From: a bacterium | GTDB taxonomy: Bacteria; SZUA-182; SZUA-191; JAJRXT01 | Direction of reading: 5' to 3' | DNA: 26,021 bases | Assembly: GCA_024277605.1 (NCBI GenBank) | Contig: JAJRUU010000008.1 | Coordinates: forward strand, 1-26,021 | In this document: piece after piece, positions 7,334 to 14,259 of the stretch | How positions within the stretch are numbered: position 1 is the first letter of the stretch | Layout: every line of letters begins with the position of its first letter | The notes under the pieces: model-generated | Told to the model about the DNA's origin: nothing | What the model saw: the letters and a program-made list of their open reading frames with translations, nothing else | Database searches by the model: none | Position numbers and translations under genes: made by a program

Positions 7334-9331
7334 TCATCCCTTAGAGTGGCCAAAACATTCTTTCAATATGTCAAGTGTCGTATCCGACTTGGATTTATTT
7401 TCAACTTTTGGTTGGGGCAAGCTAACCGATTTCCATTTTGTGGTTTTAGCTTTATTTAATGTATTCAGCTTAACTACTATGTGCACATCCTCCGGCCGCA
7501 ACTCTAGTTTCAACCTATACAGGGCGGTCAGCTTTTGCTTGATTTCTTCGCTCTCAGGTTGCATCTTATACGCTAATTCCATTTCCTTCTGGGCGTCATC
7601 CAGCCGCTCCTGTTGCTGATAGATTTCCCCCAAAGTTAGATACCACAGTGGGATTAGCGAACTTTCCACCTGTTTGATTTTCTTCTCACAAAGTGAAATG
7701 AGTTGTTCTGCCATATCAAGCCGCTTCAGTTTAATATAAATACTGGTTAAAGCAGGATATATGCTTCGTCTGCCATCGTCCTTCTCCAGAATTTTTTCAT
7801 ATATAATTCTGGCCTTATCGTATTCCTTATAACGTAAGTAATGGTTAACTATTTTGCTGGGGCGAATAATCTTGATAAACGCCAGATAACTGACAATAGC
7901 AATAACAATAGCGCTAATCCACCATATAGGCTTATTTATATAATTAAGCCACTTCCATTCAGTTTTTTGCTGAACGGCTGTTTGTTGTCCTATATCCTTT
8001 AATCCGGCAAGCGCCTGTGCCTGGTCGGCATCTATACTTAATATAAGCTGGTAGTTTCTGGCGGCAGTTTTAACGTCGGCTGACTTTTGGGCTTGCACTG
8101 CTTTTTGCAGCAACAGCTTAATCTCTTCTTGTCTTTTGTGCTCAGCAATTATCCCCAATTGCTCCTGGGCGCCAGCGTGTTGGGGATCAATTCGCAACAC
8201 ATTATTAAATTTCTCCTCAGCGTCTTCCCATTGTAAGCCTTTCAATAATCCTAATCCATTGTTATAATAGTAACCGGCTTTCGCCAGATCATTTTTCTCC
8301 TGGGCCAGCTTATGCTCAGGCATGAGCATCAGAATCTTCGTAAACTTAGAGATAGCCTGCAGCCAATCCTGGTTACCCAAACGGGTTAAACCCTCTCGGT
8401 ATAGCCCATCAATTTTCACTTGCTGCGCTAACAACTTGATTTGTGCTTGAATTTCCCGTTGTCTGGTACTAACATACCGGCGCTCTTGTTCATTTAGCGG
8501 ATACTCTGATGCCCGCTCAAAATAAGATAAGGCCTTCTCCCATTCTTTTTTAGCTGAAAAGTCCTCTCCCAGTTTGCACCATTTTTTAAATTTCAACTTA
8601 TTCTGGACAACATTGAGTTTTTCCTTAGCGCCCGCATGCTTTGCGTTGAGCTGTAACACTTCTTTGAATTTAGCGCTGGCTACTTTTAGTTTATCCTGTT
8701 TAAGTAGCTTTACCCCCTCATCATACAACACCTCAGCCTGCCGGATAGCCGCTGAATCCTCCTCAGATAAATGCCATACGCTTTGTAAATTATAGCTGGC
8801 CTGCACGTCATTGGGGTCAAGCTCTATTGCCTGTTTGAAACTTTGAATAGCCTCCTCATATTGACCGAGCGCTTTATAGGCCAGCCCCATGGCGTTATAG
8901 GCTTTTACATAGCGGGGATTAATTTGAACAACTTTTTTAAAATGATCGATCGCCTCCTGATAAATGGCGCGATCCCTATAAAGAATCCCCAGATTATAAT
9001 GCGCATATTCGGGAGTCTCATAGCCAGAAATGGCCAGCGCCGCTTCATATTCCTTGATAGCCTCTGCATACATCCCCTTTTTCTTATACAATATTCCTAA
9101 ATTGTTGTGGGATTCCGGGTCTTGAGGATTAAGCTGGATAGACTTTTGGTAATACTCAATTTTCCTGTCTGTGTTTTGCTCCTGGAAGGCTCTATTAAAC
9201 CAATAATTAGCTGTTTTAACTTGTGCCAAGCCCGGAGATGCCATCAAAAACAGCGCCAGGCCCACAACAGCAGCTATCTTACCACTTTGATACATCGGCT
9301 TAAATACCCTGTAAAATCCTACATAAAGCAA
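7334..9331 (-). CDS. Large TPR-repeat protein with one internal membrane segment
   Basis: This 665-residue protein of unknown function starts at a TTG at 9331 preceded by GGGAGGG with a 6-nt spacer. The alternative ATG at 9295 lacks a well-placed Shine-Dalgarno but would give a cleaner signal peptide (IAAVVGLALFLMASPGLAQ). The mature part holds many tetratricopeptide repeats, clearest at about 55-190 (ESHNNLGILYKKKGMYAEAI, VKAYNAMGLAYKALGQYEEA), then degenerate TPRs up to about 455. A single hydrophobic segment follows (about 469-490, PIWWISAIVIAIVSYLAFI). Further TPR-like helices continue to about 620, and the tail is basic. Predicted topology is a long periplasmic TPR array joined through one helix to a cytoplasmic TPR array, a scaffold-like design. 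It heads the minus-strand run ending in ctpA and the yibQ-like gene, consistent with an envelope role, which is inference. Confidence 0.75.
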   Translation of the reverse strand: MLYVGFYRVFKPMYQSGKIAAVVGLALFLMASPGLAQVKTANYWFNRAFQEQNTDRKIEYYQKSIQLNPQDPESHNNLGILYKKKGMYAEAIKEYEAALAISGYETPEYAHYNLGILYRDRAIYQEAIDHFKKVVQINPRYVKAYNAMGLAYKALGQYEEAIQSFKQAIELDPNDVQASYNLQSVWHLSEEDSAAIRQAEVLYDEGVKLLKQDKLKVASAKFKEVLQLNAKHAGAKEKLNVVQNKLKFKKWCKLGEDFSAKKEWEKALSYFERASEYPLNEQERRYVSTRQREIQAQIKLLAQQVKIDGLYREGLTRLGNQDWLQAISKFTKILMLMPEHKLAQEKNDLAKAGYYYNNGLGLLKGLQWEDAEEKFNNVLRIDPQHAGAQEQLGIIAEHKRQEEIKLLLQKAVQAQKSADVKTAARNYQLILSIDADQAQALAGLKDIGQQTAVQQKTEWKWLNYINKPIWWISAIVIAIVSYLAFIKIIRPSKIVNHYLRYKEYDKARIIYEKILEKDDGRRSIYPALTSIYIKLKRLDMAEQLISLCEKKIKQVESSLIPLWYLTLGEIYQQQERLDDAQKEMELAYKMQPESEEIKQKLTALYRLKLELRPEDVHIVVKLNTLNKAKTTKWKSVSLPQPKVENKSKSDTTLDILKECFGHSKG

Positions 9332-9557
9332 AAAAACCCTCCCTTATCCTTAGTTCGCCTATTAATAAATCATACCTAAGAGGATAAAATATCTTCATGG
9401 AAGGGTTTCGACTAGTAAAATCCAAAAGTTCGTATGGAGAGCATATAGGTCAACTCACTATTTTTAAAACAGCACCCTATTAAATTAGTTATAACTTAAT
9501 GAGTAATAAGGATTAATTTTTATTCCTAACTTTCCTTAGGGGAGGCCATCCGCCTAA
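9332..9557 (-). promoter_or_regulatory. Long 5' leader of the TPR gene
   Basis: About 225 nt of probable untranslated leader. It contains a small hairpin, CCTAA-GGAAAG-TTAGG (about 9526-9541), and is otherwise AT-rich, ending in GGGAGGG before the TTG start. I do not recognise a known riboswitch class in it and see no convincing small gene. Confidence 0.4.
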
Positions 9558-9564
9558 TTAAGGG

Positions 9565-9593
9565 ATTCTAAACGGTTGACCGCCTTTTGTCAA
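9565..9593 (-). promoter_or_regulatory. Sigma70-type promoter for the TPR-ald-tkt-ctpA run
   Basis: On the minus strand TTGACA (9593-9588) is followed after exactly 17 nt by TAGAAT (9570-9565), a near-consensus promoter. Transcription would begin near 9557, leaving a leader of about 225 nt before the TPR gene start at 9331. Confidence 0.75.
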
Positions 9594-9695
9594 TAAACCA
9601 AGCCTGGCCCGGAATTAATTATGACAAAATCATCCTGGCTAACACCGCCGTCCACCAGGCTCATATACCAGCAGCATGCAGACTTTAACGCTCCC

Positions 9696-9725
9696 GGGGA
9701 CAGGTCCCCTTGGGGACAGGTCCCC
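9696..9725. repeat. Tandem GGGGACAGGTCCCC palindromes
   Basis: Two identical 14-nt near-palindromes, GGGGACAGGTCCCC at 9696-9709 and 9712-9725, are separated by TT. They lie 7 bp beyond the plsY stop on the minus strand. A related single copy, GGGGACCAGTCCCC, occurs at 25894-25907. No U-tract follows on either strand, so termination is doubtful. They look like a dispersed repeat. Confidence 0.6.
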
Positions 9726-9732
9726 TCTTGTA

Positions 9733-10365
9733 TCACCAGTTAAATTTACTCTCTCCTCCGGCGAGTAAGCGCTGAATGTTGGTAATGTGCTTTATCACCA
9801 CTACCACTGAAACCAGTAAGCTAAAAACAACTAACACACCTGAAACATCGGCTGATAAAATATATTTCTGAATCAATAAAACAAGCGGCAAAACAATAGC
9901 GGCGGCAATAGATCCCAGGGAGATATATTTTGTAACTAAAAATATTATAAGCCACACGCCGAATGATATGCTTATCGGAATCGGCGCTAAATAGATGAAC
10001 ACCCCCAAACTGGCAGCAATTCCTTTGCCCCCTTTAAACCCATGATACAGGGTAAATATATGGCCCAGAATGGCGGATAGACCGGCCGACACTCCTAATA
10101 CCGCAAGGGTTTGACTCGTTAAGCCCCAAAAACCCCCTATTTTATACGCTATATACACTGCCAGATATCCCTTTAGAATGTCCAGCAGTAATACCGTAAT
10201 CCCCGGCCAGCGTCCCAAATTGCGGAACGTGTTACTGGCGCCTAAGTTGCCGCTGCCATGCTGACGTAAATCAATCCCTTTTAGCAGTTTCCCCGCCAGA
10301 TAGCTGAAAGAAATTGAGCCTAATAGATAGGCGATAATAATCGCCCCAACAAATGATATAATCAA
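9733..10365 (-). CDS. plsY: Acyl-phosphate glycerol-3-phosphate acyltransferase
   Basis: PlsY is an integral inner-membrane enzyme that moves an acyl group from acyl-phosphate to glycerol-3-phosphate, the first step of phospholipid synthesis. The protein has 210 residues, typical for the family, with about five to seven hydrophobic segments. The three conserved cytosolic motifs are present: GSGNLGASNTFRNLG (37-51), GHIFTLYHGFKGGKGIAAS near the middle, and KHITNIQRLLAGGE at the C-terminus. The start is a TTG at 10365 that overlaps the hisC stop in the tetranucleotide TTGA, so translation is probably coupled to hisC. Tandem palindromes follow the stop codon. Confidence 0.93.
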   Translation of the reverse strand: MIISFVGAIIIAYLLGSISFSYLAGKLLKGIDLRQHGSGNLGASNTFRNLGRWPGITVLLLDILKGYLAVYIAYKIGGFWGLTSQTLAVLGVSAGLSAILGHIFTLYHGFKGGKGIAASLGVFIYLAPIPISISFGVWLIIFLVTKYISLGSIAAAIVLPLVLLIQKYILSADVSGVLVVFSLLVSVVVVIKHITNIQRLLAGGESKFNW

Positions 10366-11468
10366 CTACGGACTACCCCATTTCCCATGGCCTGTTTAAG
10401 GGACTCTATTAAGCGCCGGTTTTCGCCCTCTGTACCAATAGTAATCCTGATATAATCAGGCAATCCGTAAACCTGCATAGGACGCACAATCACCCCATCT
10501 TTGAGCATAGCCTGATATATTTTTTGACCATCACACTTAGTATCCAGAAGGATGAAATTAGCCGCTGACGGCACATAGTTTATGTCCAACTCTTCAAACT
10601 GGCTATATAGATACTGCCGTCCCAAGCGGGCTGTCTCCTGGCTGCGCAACAGGTGTTCTGCATCACCTAAAGCCGCCTGAGCTGCTGTCTGAGCCAGAGA
10701 GTTAACGTTAAATGGCAGCCATACCCGGTTCATGTAGTCGATTGTCTCTGCCTTGGCAATACCATAACCAATCCTCAGGGCCGCTAAACCATATATTTTA
10801 GAAAAAGTTCTCAGCACAATAATATTTCTTCCCTGCTGCATGTAGCCCAGGCTATCGGGAAAATCTTCCCGCAACATATACTCGTAATAGGCCTCATCCA
10901 TTACTACCAACACCTGCGGCGGGAGATCTTTCATAAAGCGGTCAAAGGCCACTCGGTCTACTATTGTCCCGGTGGGATTGTTGGGGTTGGCGATGAAGAC
11001 CAGCTTGGTTTTATCATCCATCCTGGCAAGCATCGCCTCTAAGTCATAGGTAAAGTCCTTTAATGGAGCAGTAACCATCTTCGCTCCAAAAGACTTAGCC
11101 ACCAGTTCATACTCCACAAAGGTACAGTCGGCAGAGACTACATGTTCTCCAGGGTTTAAGAACGTGCGGCAAATAATCTCGATCAACTCATCCGAACCGT
11201 TGCCCAGGATAATATTCTCCGGCTTAACCCCTAATTTTGTCGCCAGCGCCTGTTTCAGATAGAGACCATTACCATCCGGATAGCGATGGATTTCCCCCAG
11301 CGCTTCTTTAATAGCGGCCAGCGCCTTAGGGGAAGGCCCCAAAGGGTTTTCATTAGAGGCCAGCTTTATGGCTCCGGCAATGCCCAATTCCCTTTCCAAC
11401 TCCTGGATGGGTTTTCCGGGATTATAGGGTTTTAGTTCCGCTATATGCGGGTTAATTAGTTTTTTCAT
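10362..11468 (-). CDS. hisC: Histidinol-phosphate aminotransferase
   Basis: HisC is a cytosolic PLP enzyme converting imidazole-acetol phosphate and glutamate to histidinol phosphate in histidine synthesis. This 368-residue protein is a class I/II aminotransferase with LASNENPLGPSP (36-47), GNGSDELIE (89-97), NPNNPTG (161-167), the PLP-phenol Asp191 in VVMDEAYYEY, and the Schiff-base Lys224 in RTFSKIYGLAALRIGY. No other his gene is in the window. Relatives in this family also act on aromatic amino acids, so an aromatic transaminase role cannot be excluded, and aroK/aroE lie elsewhere in the window. It begins 48 bp after the exbB-like gene and shares a TTGA overlap with plsY. Confidence 0.9.
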   Translation of the reverse strand: MKKLINPHIAELKPYNPGKPIQELERELGIAGAIKLASNENPLGPSPKALAAIKEALGEIHRYPDGNGLYLKQALATKLGVKPENIILGNGSDELIEIICRTFLNPGEHVVSADCTFVEYELVAKSFGAKMVTAPLKDFTYDLEAMLARMDDKTKLVFIANPNNPTGTIVDRVAFDRFMKDLPPQVLVVMDEAYYEYMLREDFPDSLGYMQQGRNIIVLRTFSKIYGLAALRIGYGIAKAETIDYMNRVWLPFNVNSLAQTAAQAALGDAEHLLRSQETARLGRQYLYSQFEELDINYVPSAANFILLDTKCDGQKIYQAMLKDGVIVRPMQVYGLPDYIRITIGTEGENRRLIESLKQAMGNGVVRS

Positions 11469-11516
11469 CTTATTCTTTCTATGTGCTAGGAGTCCGACAG
11501 ACTACTAAGTATTAAA

Positions 11517-12170
11517 TTACGAAGCACGCTCCGACTCATTGATTCCTTTGTTGATATTCAGTTTAATCAAGCGGTTTACCAGTTGCAGGGAATATTTCTC
11601 AATATCCAGGATTAAAATCTCCACCTTATGCACAAAATAATTATAAGCCACCAGCGCCGGTACCGCAATAGCCAAACCGGTAGCGGTGGTAATCAGCGCC
11701 TCGGAAATCCCACCGGCCAGCGCCCCCGCCTGCCCCACTCCCTGTATCGAGATAACCTGAAAGACCTTTATCATGCCGGTTACCGTACCCAGCAGGCCCA
11801 AAAGCGGCGATATACCGGCAATGGTGCCCAAAAGCGGCAGGTTTTTCTCCAGCGTTGGCACCTCCTGGCGGCCGGCATCTATAATGCAGGTCTTTATCTC
11901 CTCCCGGTCCTGGTCAGAATTTTCAATGCCCACCTTAATAATGTTGGTCAGCGGCCCAACGTTTTCATCACAAATTTTGCGCACCAGTTGCAGCTTACCC
12001 TCTTCTATCAAACCATCTACCAGATTCACTACCTGCGGCAGAAATATCTTTTTGCGTTTTAAGTTTATAGCCCGCTCAAATACAATAGCCAGGGCGATCA
12101 CGGAACACAAGAGCAGGGGGGCCATCAGCAAGCCCCCTTGACCAAAAAAATTCGATAAACTGTTTATCAT
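11517..12170 (-). CDS. MotA/TolQ/ExbB-family proton channel protein
   Basis: This 217-residue inner-membrane protein belongs to the ExbB/TolQ family, the channel part of complexes that use the proton gradient to drive TonB- or TolA-type proteins. Predicted membrane helices lie at about 12-31, 112-137 and 157-180. The signature region LLGTIAGISPLLGLLGTVTG and GGISEALITTATGLAIAVPALVAYNYF is typical of ExbB. Its ATG overlaps the stop of the TonB-like gene by one base (TAATG), so the two are translationally linked. The expected third partner, ExbD/TolR, is not encoded next to them: hisC follows. Whether it works as ExbB or TolQ cannot be decided from sequence alone. Confidence 0.9.
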   Translation of the reverse strand: MINSLSNFFGQGGLLMAPLLLCSVIALAIVFERAINLKRKKIFLPQVVNLVDGLIEEGKLQLVRKICDENVGPLTNIIKVGIENSDQDREEIKTCIIDAGRQEVPTLEKNLPLLGTIAGISPLLGLLGTVTGMIKVFQVISIQGVGQAGALAGGISEALITTATGLAIAVPALVAYNYFVHKVEILILDIEKYSLQLVNRLIKLNINKGINESERAS

Positions 12171-13147
12171 TAACCGGCTCCCCTCTGCCGTGGAACGTGT
12201 AAGTTATACCAGAATGAGAATGTAACCCCCAAAGACGGCCGGGGGTAATCCTCCGGTAATGCAGGCAAGCTCCCCACACTTTTAATCGCATTTAAGGCAG
12301 CCTGATCCAGTGACCTATTCCCAGATGATTCCCTTAAGGTGATCTCCGTCAGCTGACCATCATGCTTAATTCTGAAGGTTATTACCGTGCGTCCGGTAAG
12401 CCCCATACGGGCAACATATGGCGGATACCAACCGTCCGATACCCGGCGTTTGATAATCCTGCCATACCACATATAGTGGAAGTCCTGATCCTCAAATGAG
12501 AGATTATTATCCCCGAAGTAGTAAGCCTTCTCACTGTACTTATCGAAATCTATATATTTTTCTAAATTGGCCAGCACTTCTTCTAAGCTGGGCTTTTCAG
12601 CTTCATCTAATTGATTATCCTTTTTTTCGGGCTGTTGCTTTATAAATACATCCACCGCTTCAACCAGAAACTTATGTGGTTGCTTTTTAGCCACTGCCTC
12701 AGAAGGCATCGGTTTGGCAACCTCAGTTTTTTCAGCAACAGCCGGGGGTGGCGAGCTGATCATTTTATTTAATAACTCTTGTTTATCCAGCTTGAGGCTG
12801 GCTTGTTTCCTGGCTGATGTGGTTTTGCGCTTTAGTTTGCCATCCTTGTTTATACTCAATTTAGCCTTTAGATCAATCGGTTTTTCATCTCTATAGTGGC
12901 GAATGGGTTGCGGTTTGGGCTTTGGCATAGGCTTGGGCTTTAGTATAGGTTCAGATTTAGCCAAAGTTTTGGGCTTAGGAGGCGCTTTCGGCTTCGGCAT
13001 CACCGGATTTACTATTTCAAAAGTCAAAGGAGTCTCTTTAACCGGCTGCACCTTAGATAGATTAGAGATAAGCAGTAGAATCAAAAGGTGCACCAGCACT
13101 GATATAACTAAATAACGATTCAACCACTCAGGTTTGTACTTTTTCAT
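12170..13147 (-). CDS. TonB/TolA-like energy-transducing protein
   Basis: This 325-residue periplasm-spanning protein has one N-terminal membrane helix (about 11-29, YLVISVLVHLLILLLIS) and then a Pro/Lys-rich extension (about 47-85) with repeated PKP motifs. A charged linker follows, with a C-terminal TonB domain at about 230-320 (KRRVSDGWYPPYVARMGLTG, ITFRIKHDGQLTEITLRESS, LDQAALNAIKSV). It should carry energy from the inner-membrane ExbB-type complex to outer-membrane receptors, or act as TolA in envelope constriction. It is first in the group with the exbB-like gene, hisC and plsY. Its presence is the strongest sign of an outer membrane. A degenerate MITE lies about 70 bp upstream of the start. 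Confidence 0.88.
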   Translation of the reverse strand: MKKYKPEWLNRYLVISVLVHLLILLLISNLSKVQPVKETPLTFEIVNPVMPKPKAPPKPKTLAKSEPILKPKPMPKPKPQPIRHYRDEKPIDLKAKLSINKDGKLKRKTTSARKQASLKLDKQELLNKMISSPPPAVAEKTEVAKPMPSEAVAKKQPHKFLVEAVDVFIKQQPEKKDNQLDEAEKPSLEEVLANLEKYIDFDKYSEKAYYFGDNNLSFEDQDFHYMWYGRIIKRRVSDGWYPPYVARMGLTGRTVITFRIKHDGQLTEITLRESSGNRSLDQAALNAIKSVGSLPALPEDYPRPSLGVTFSFWYNLHVPRQRGAG

Positions 13148-13514
13148 GATAAGACTCTGGTGTATTTAAATTCGTTATTGAAACAACAAACTTAAATTTT
13201 TAATCAGACACAACTTTGATGGTCTCGTAAAAAGTCTGAAAACCGTCATTTTGTCATTCTGATCCCTTCGCTATGCTCAAGGATAAACTCCGCGAAGAAT
13301 CTATTTTTTTCAATATAATACGAGACCCTTCACTTCGTTTGGGGTGAGGCGTAGGGACTTCTTACGAAACCACCAATGATAACTTACAGCTAATCGTTCG
13401 GACATACCCCCCCCCTCTAACAGTGCGACTTCAACGCCTTTCTTTACCCTCAAAGCTCCCTTTCTTGAATCAACACATCAACTTATCTTAAGTCTAATAA
13501 ACACCAATCAGAAT
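13148..13514. other. Gene-free region between hepT-like and tonB-like genes
   Basis: These 367 bp hold a degenerate MITE-like element (13218-13374) and otherwise AT-rich sequence with a run of nine C at about 13407-13415. I see no ORF with coding character and no clear promoter for the tonB-like gene. Confidence 0.6.
13218..13374 (+). mobile_element. Degenerate MITE-like inverted-repeat element (copy A)
   Basis: The left end reads GATGGTCTCGTAAAAAGTC and the right end is its diverged inverse (GGGACTTCTTACGAAACCACC). Inside is a variant of the GTCATTC...GAATC palindromic core. It matches copies B (17221-17353) and C (23666-23798) at the termini but is 157 bp long, has a different core and shows no clear flanking direct repeat, so it is older or rearranged. 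Confidence 0.65.
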
Positions 13515-13895
13515 TCAAACCTTTAATGCCCGGCGGATTTTTAGGCGGATAAATTTGGCAAAAGAAACGGCTTCTCTAGCCAATTCCTGGTCTGCCGACT
13601 CCCCTGGGTAACGAAACTCTACGGCATATACGGTTAAAGCTCGTAATTGTGGGCGAAACGATTCCCACAATGGTTCAATTGGCAAAATCAAATCAAGCGC
13701 CACCGAAAGGTCATGGGTTTTGCTAAAAGGAATATCAATTTCCTGCAAATATGCTTTGAGGTACTTTTCTGCGCACTGTTGAGCGTGGAAACAGGAAGCA
13801 TCATAGTTGGGTAATTTCCGCGCCCGTAATTCCCTTCGAGCGGTAATAAAATCAGCCTCTGCCTTTTCTACCCACTCGCGCGTGACTTGTTTCAT
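13515..13895 (-). CDS. HEPN domain protein (partner of MNT nucleotidyltransferase)
   Basis: This 126-residue all-helical HEPN protein carries the family signature CFHAQQCAEKYLKAYL (35-50), THDLSVAL (60-67) and the FRYPGE motif (94-99). HEPN proteins of MNT-HEPN pairs often act as RNase toxins that the MNT partner silences, in some systems by adding AMP. The RX4-6H (RX4HXY) RNase motif is not evident here, so ribonuclease activity is doubtful by eye. The gene overlaps the 3' end of the MNT gene by 44 nt on the same strand, so the two are tightly coupled. It lies in an accessory patch between the tonB-like gene and pyrG, next to a degenerate MITE. Confidence 0.85.
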   Translation of the reverse strand: MKQVTREWVEKAEADFITARRELRARKLPNYDASCFHAQQCAEKYLKAYLQEIDIPFSKTHDLSVALDLILPIEPLWESFRPQLRALTVYAVEFRYPGESADQELAREAVSFAKFIRLKIRRALKV

Positions 13896-14196
13896 AGAGC
13901 ACTTTACCTTTTTCCAAAATTTCTTTAATAAAGAAGTCTCCCATAGCCAACCTGGATTTAATCTGTTCAGGAGTTCTCACTATGAGGTCTATCGGAAAAC
14001 GGGGATCGGCAAGTTTTAGGATTTCTAATGCTTTTAGGCAAGCCTTCCCTTCAAAGGGCATGACTACCAGCAAATCAATATCCGAATCCGGAGTGGAATT
14101 TCCATAAACCTGGGAACCGAACATGATTATCCGCTCAGGCAAGAAAAGCCGAACAATGTCTTGGATAAATTTATCAACCAAGCTTTGACTAACCAT
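13852..14196 (-). CDS. MNT-type minimal nucleotidyltransferase (antitoxin-like)
   Basis: This 114-residue protein is a minimal nucleotidyltransferase of the polymerase-beta superfamily. The active-site motif is complete: FGSQVYGNSTPDSDIDLLVV (26-45), with Gly27-Ser28 and the metal-binding Asp39 and Asp41. In MNT-HEPN pairs such proteins neutralise the HEPN partner, in characterised cases by AMPylation of a tyrosine. The motif residues suggest the enzyme is active. Its last 44 nt overlap the HEPN gene. A perfect 19-nt palindrome lies 20 bp upstream of the ATG and may be an autoregulatory operator or a terminator for pyrG. Confidence 0.87.
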   Translation of the reverse strand: MVSQSLVDKFIQDIVRLFLPERIIMFGSQVYGNSTPDSDIDLLVVMPFEGKACLKALEILKLADPRFPIDLIVRTPEQIKSRLAMGDFFIKEILEKGKVLYETSHARVGRKGRG

Positions 14197-14216
14197 TCAA
14201 ATTTTTTCCCAAGTTT

Positions 14217-14235
14217 TTAGTTTAACTTAAACTAA
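14217..14235. promoter_or_regulatory. Perfect 19-nt palindrome between pyrG and the MNT gene
   Basis: TTAGTTTAACTTAAACTAA has 9-bp perfect arms around one base. It begins 20 bp upstream of the MNT start and 24 bp beyond the pyrG stop. It is AT-rich, and on the minus strand it is followed by AAACTTGGG rather than a U-tract, so an operator for the MNT-HEPN pair fits better than a terminator. Confidence 0.45.
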
Positions 14236-14259
14236 GAGCGAATTATCCAAAAATGCTTA

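Noticed and set aside
9600..9700. Short minus-strand reading frame (about 33 codons) upstream of the TPR promoter, ending GLVY
   Set aside because: It has no clear start or ribosome site, overlaps the -35 element and I recognise no homologous family; possibly a gene scrap, too weak to list.
11628..12062. 144-residue plus-strand frame inside the exbB-like gene
   Set aside because: Antisense shadow of a clearly conserved membrane protein; no ribosome site.
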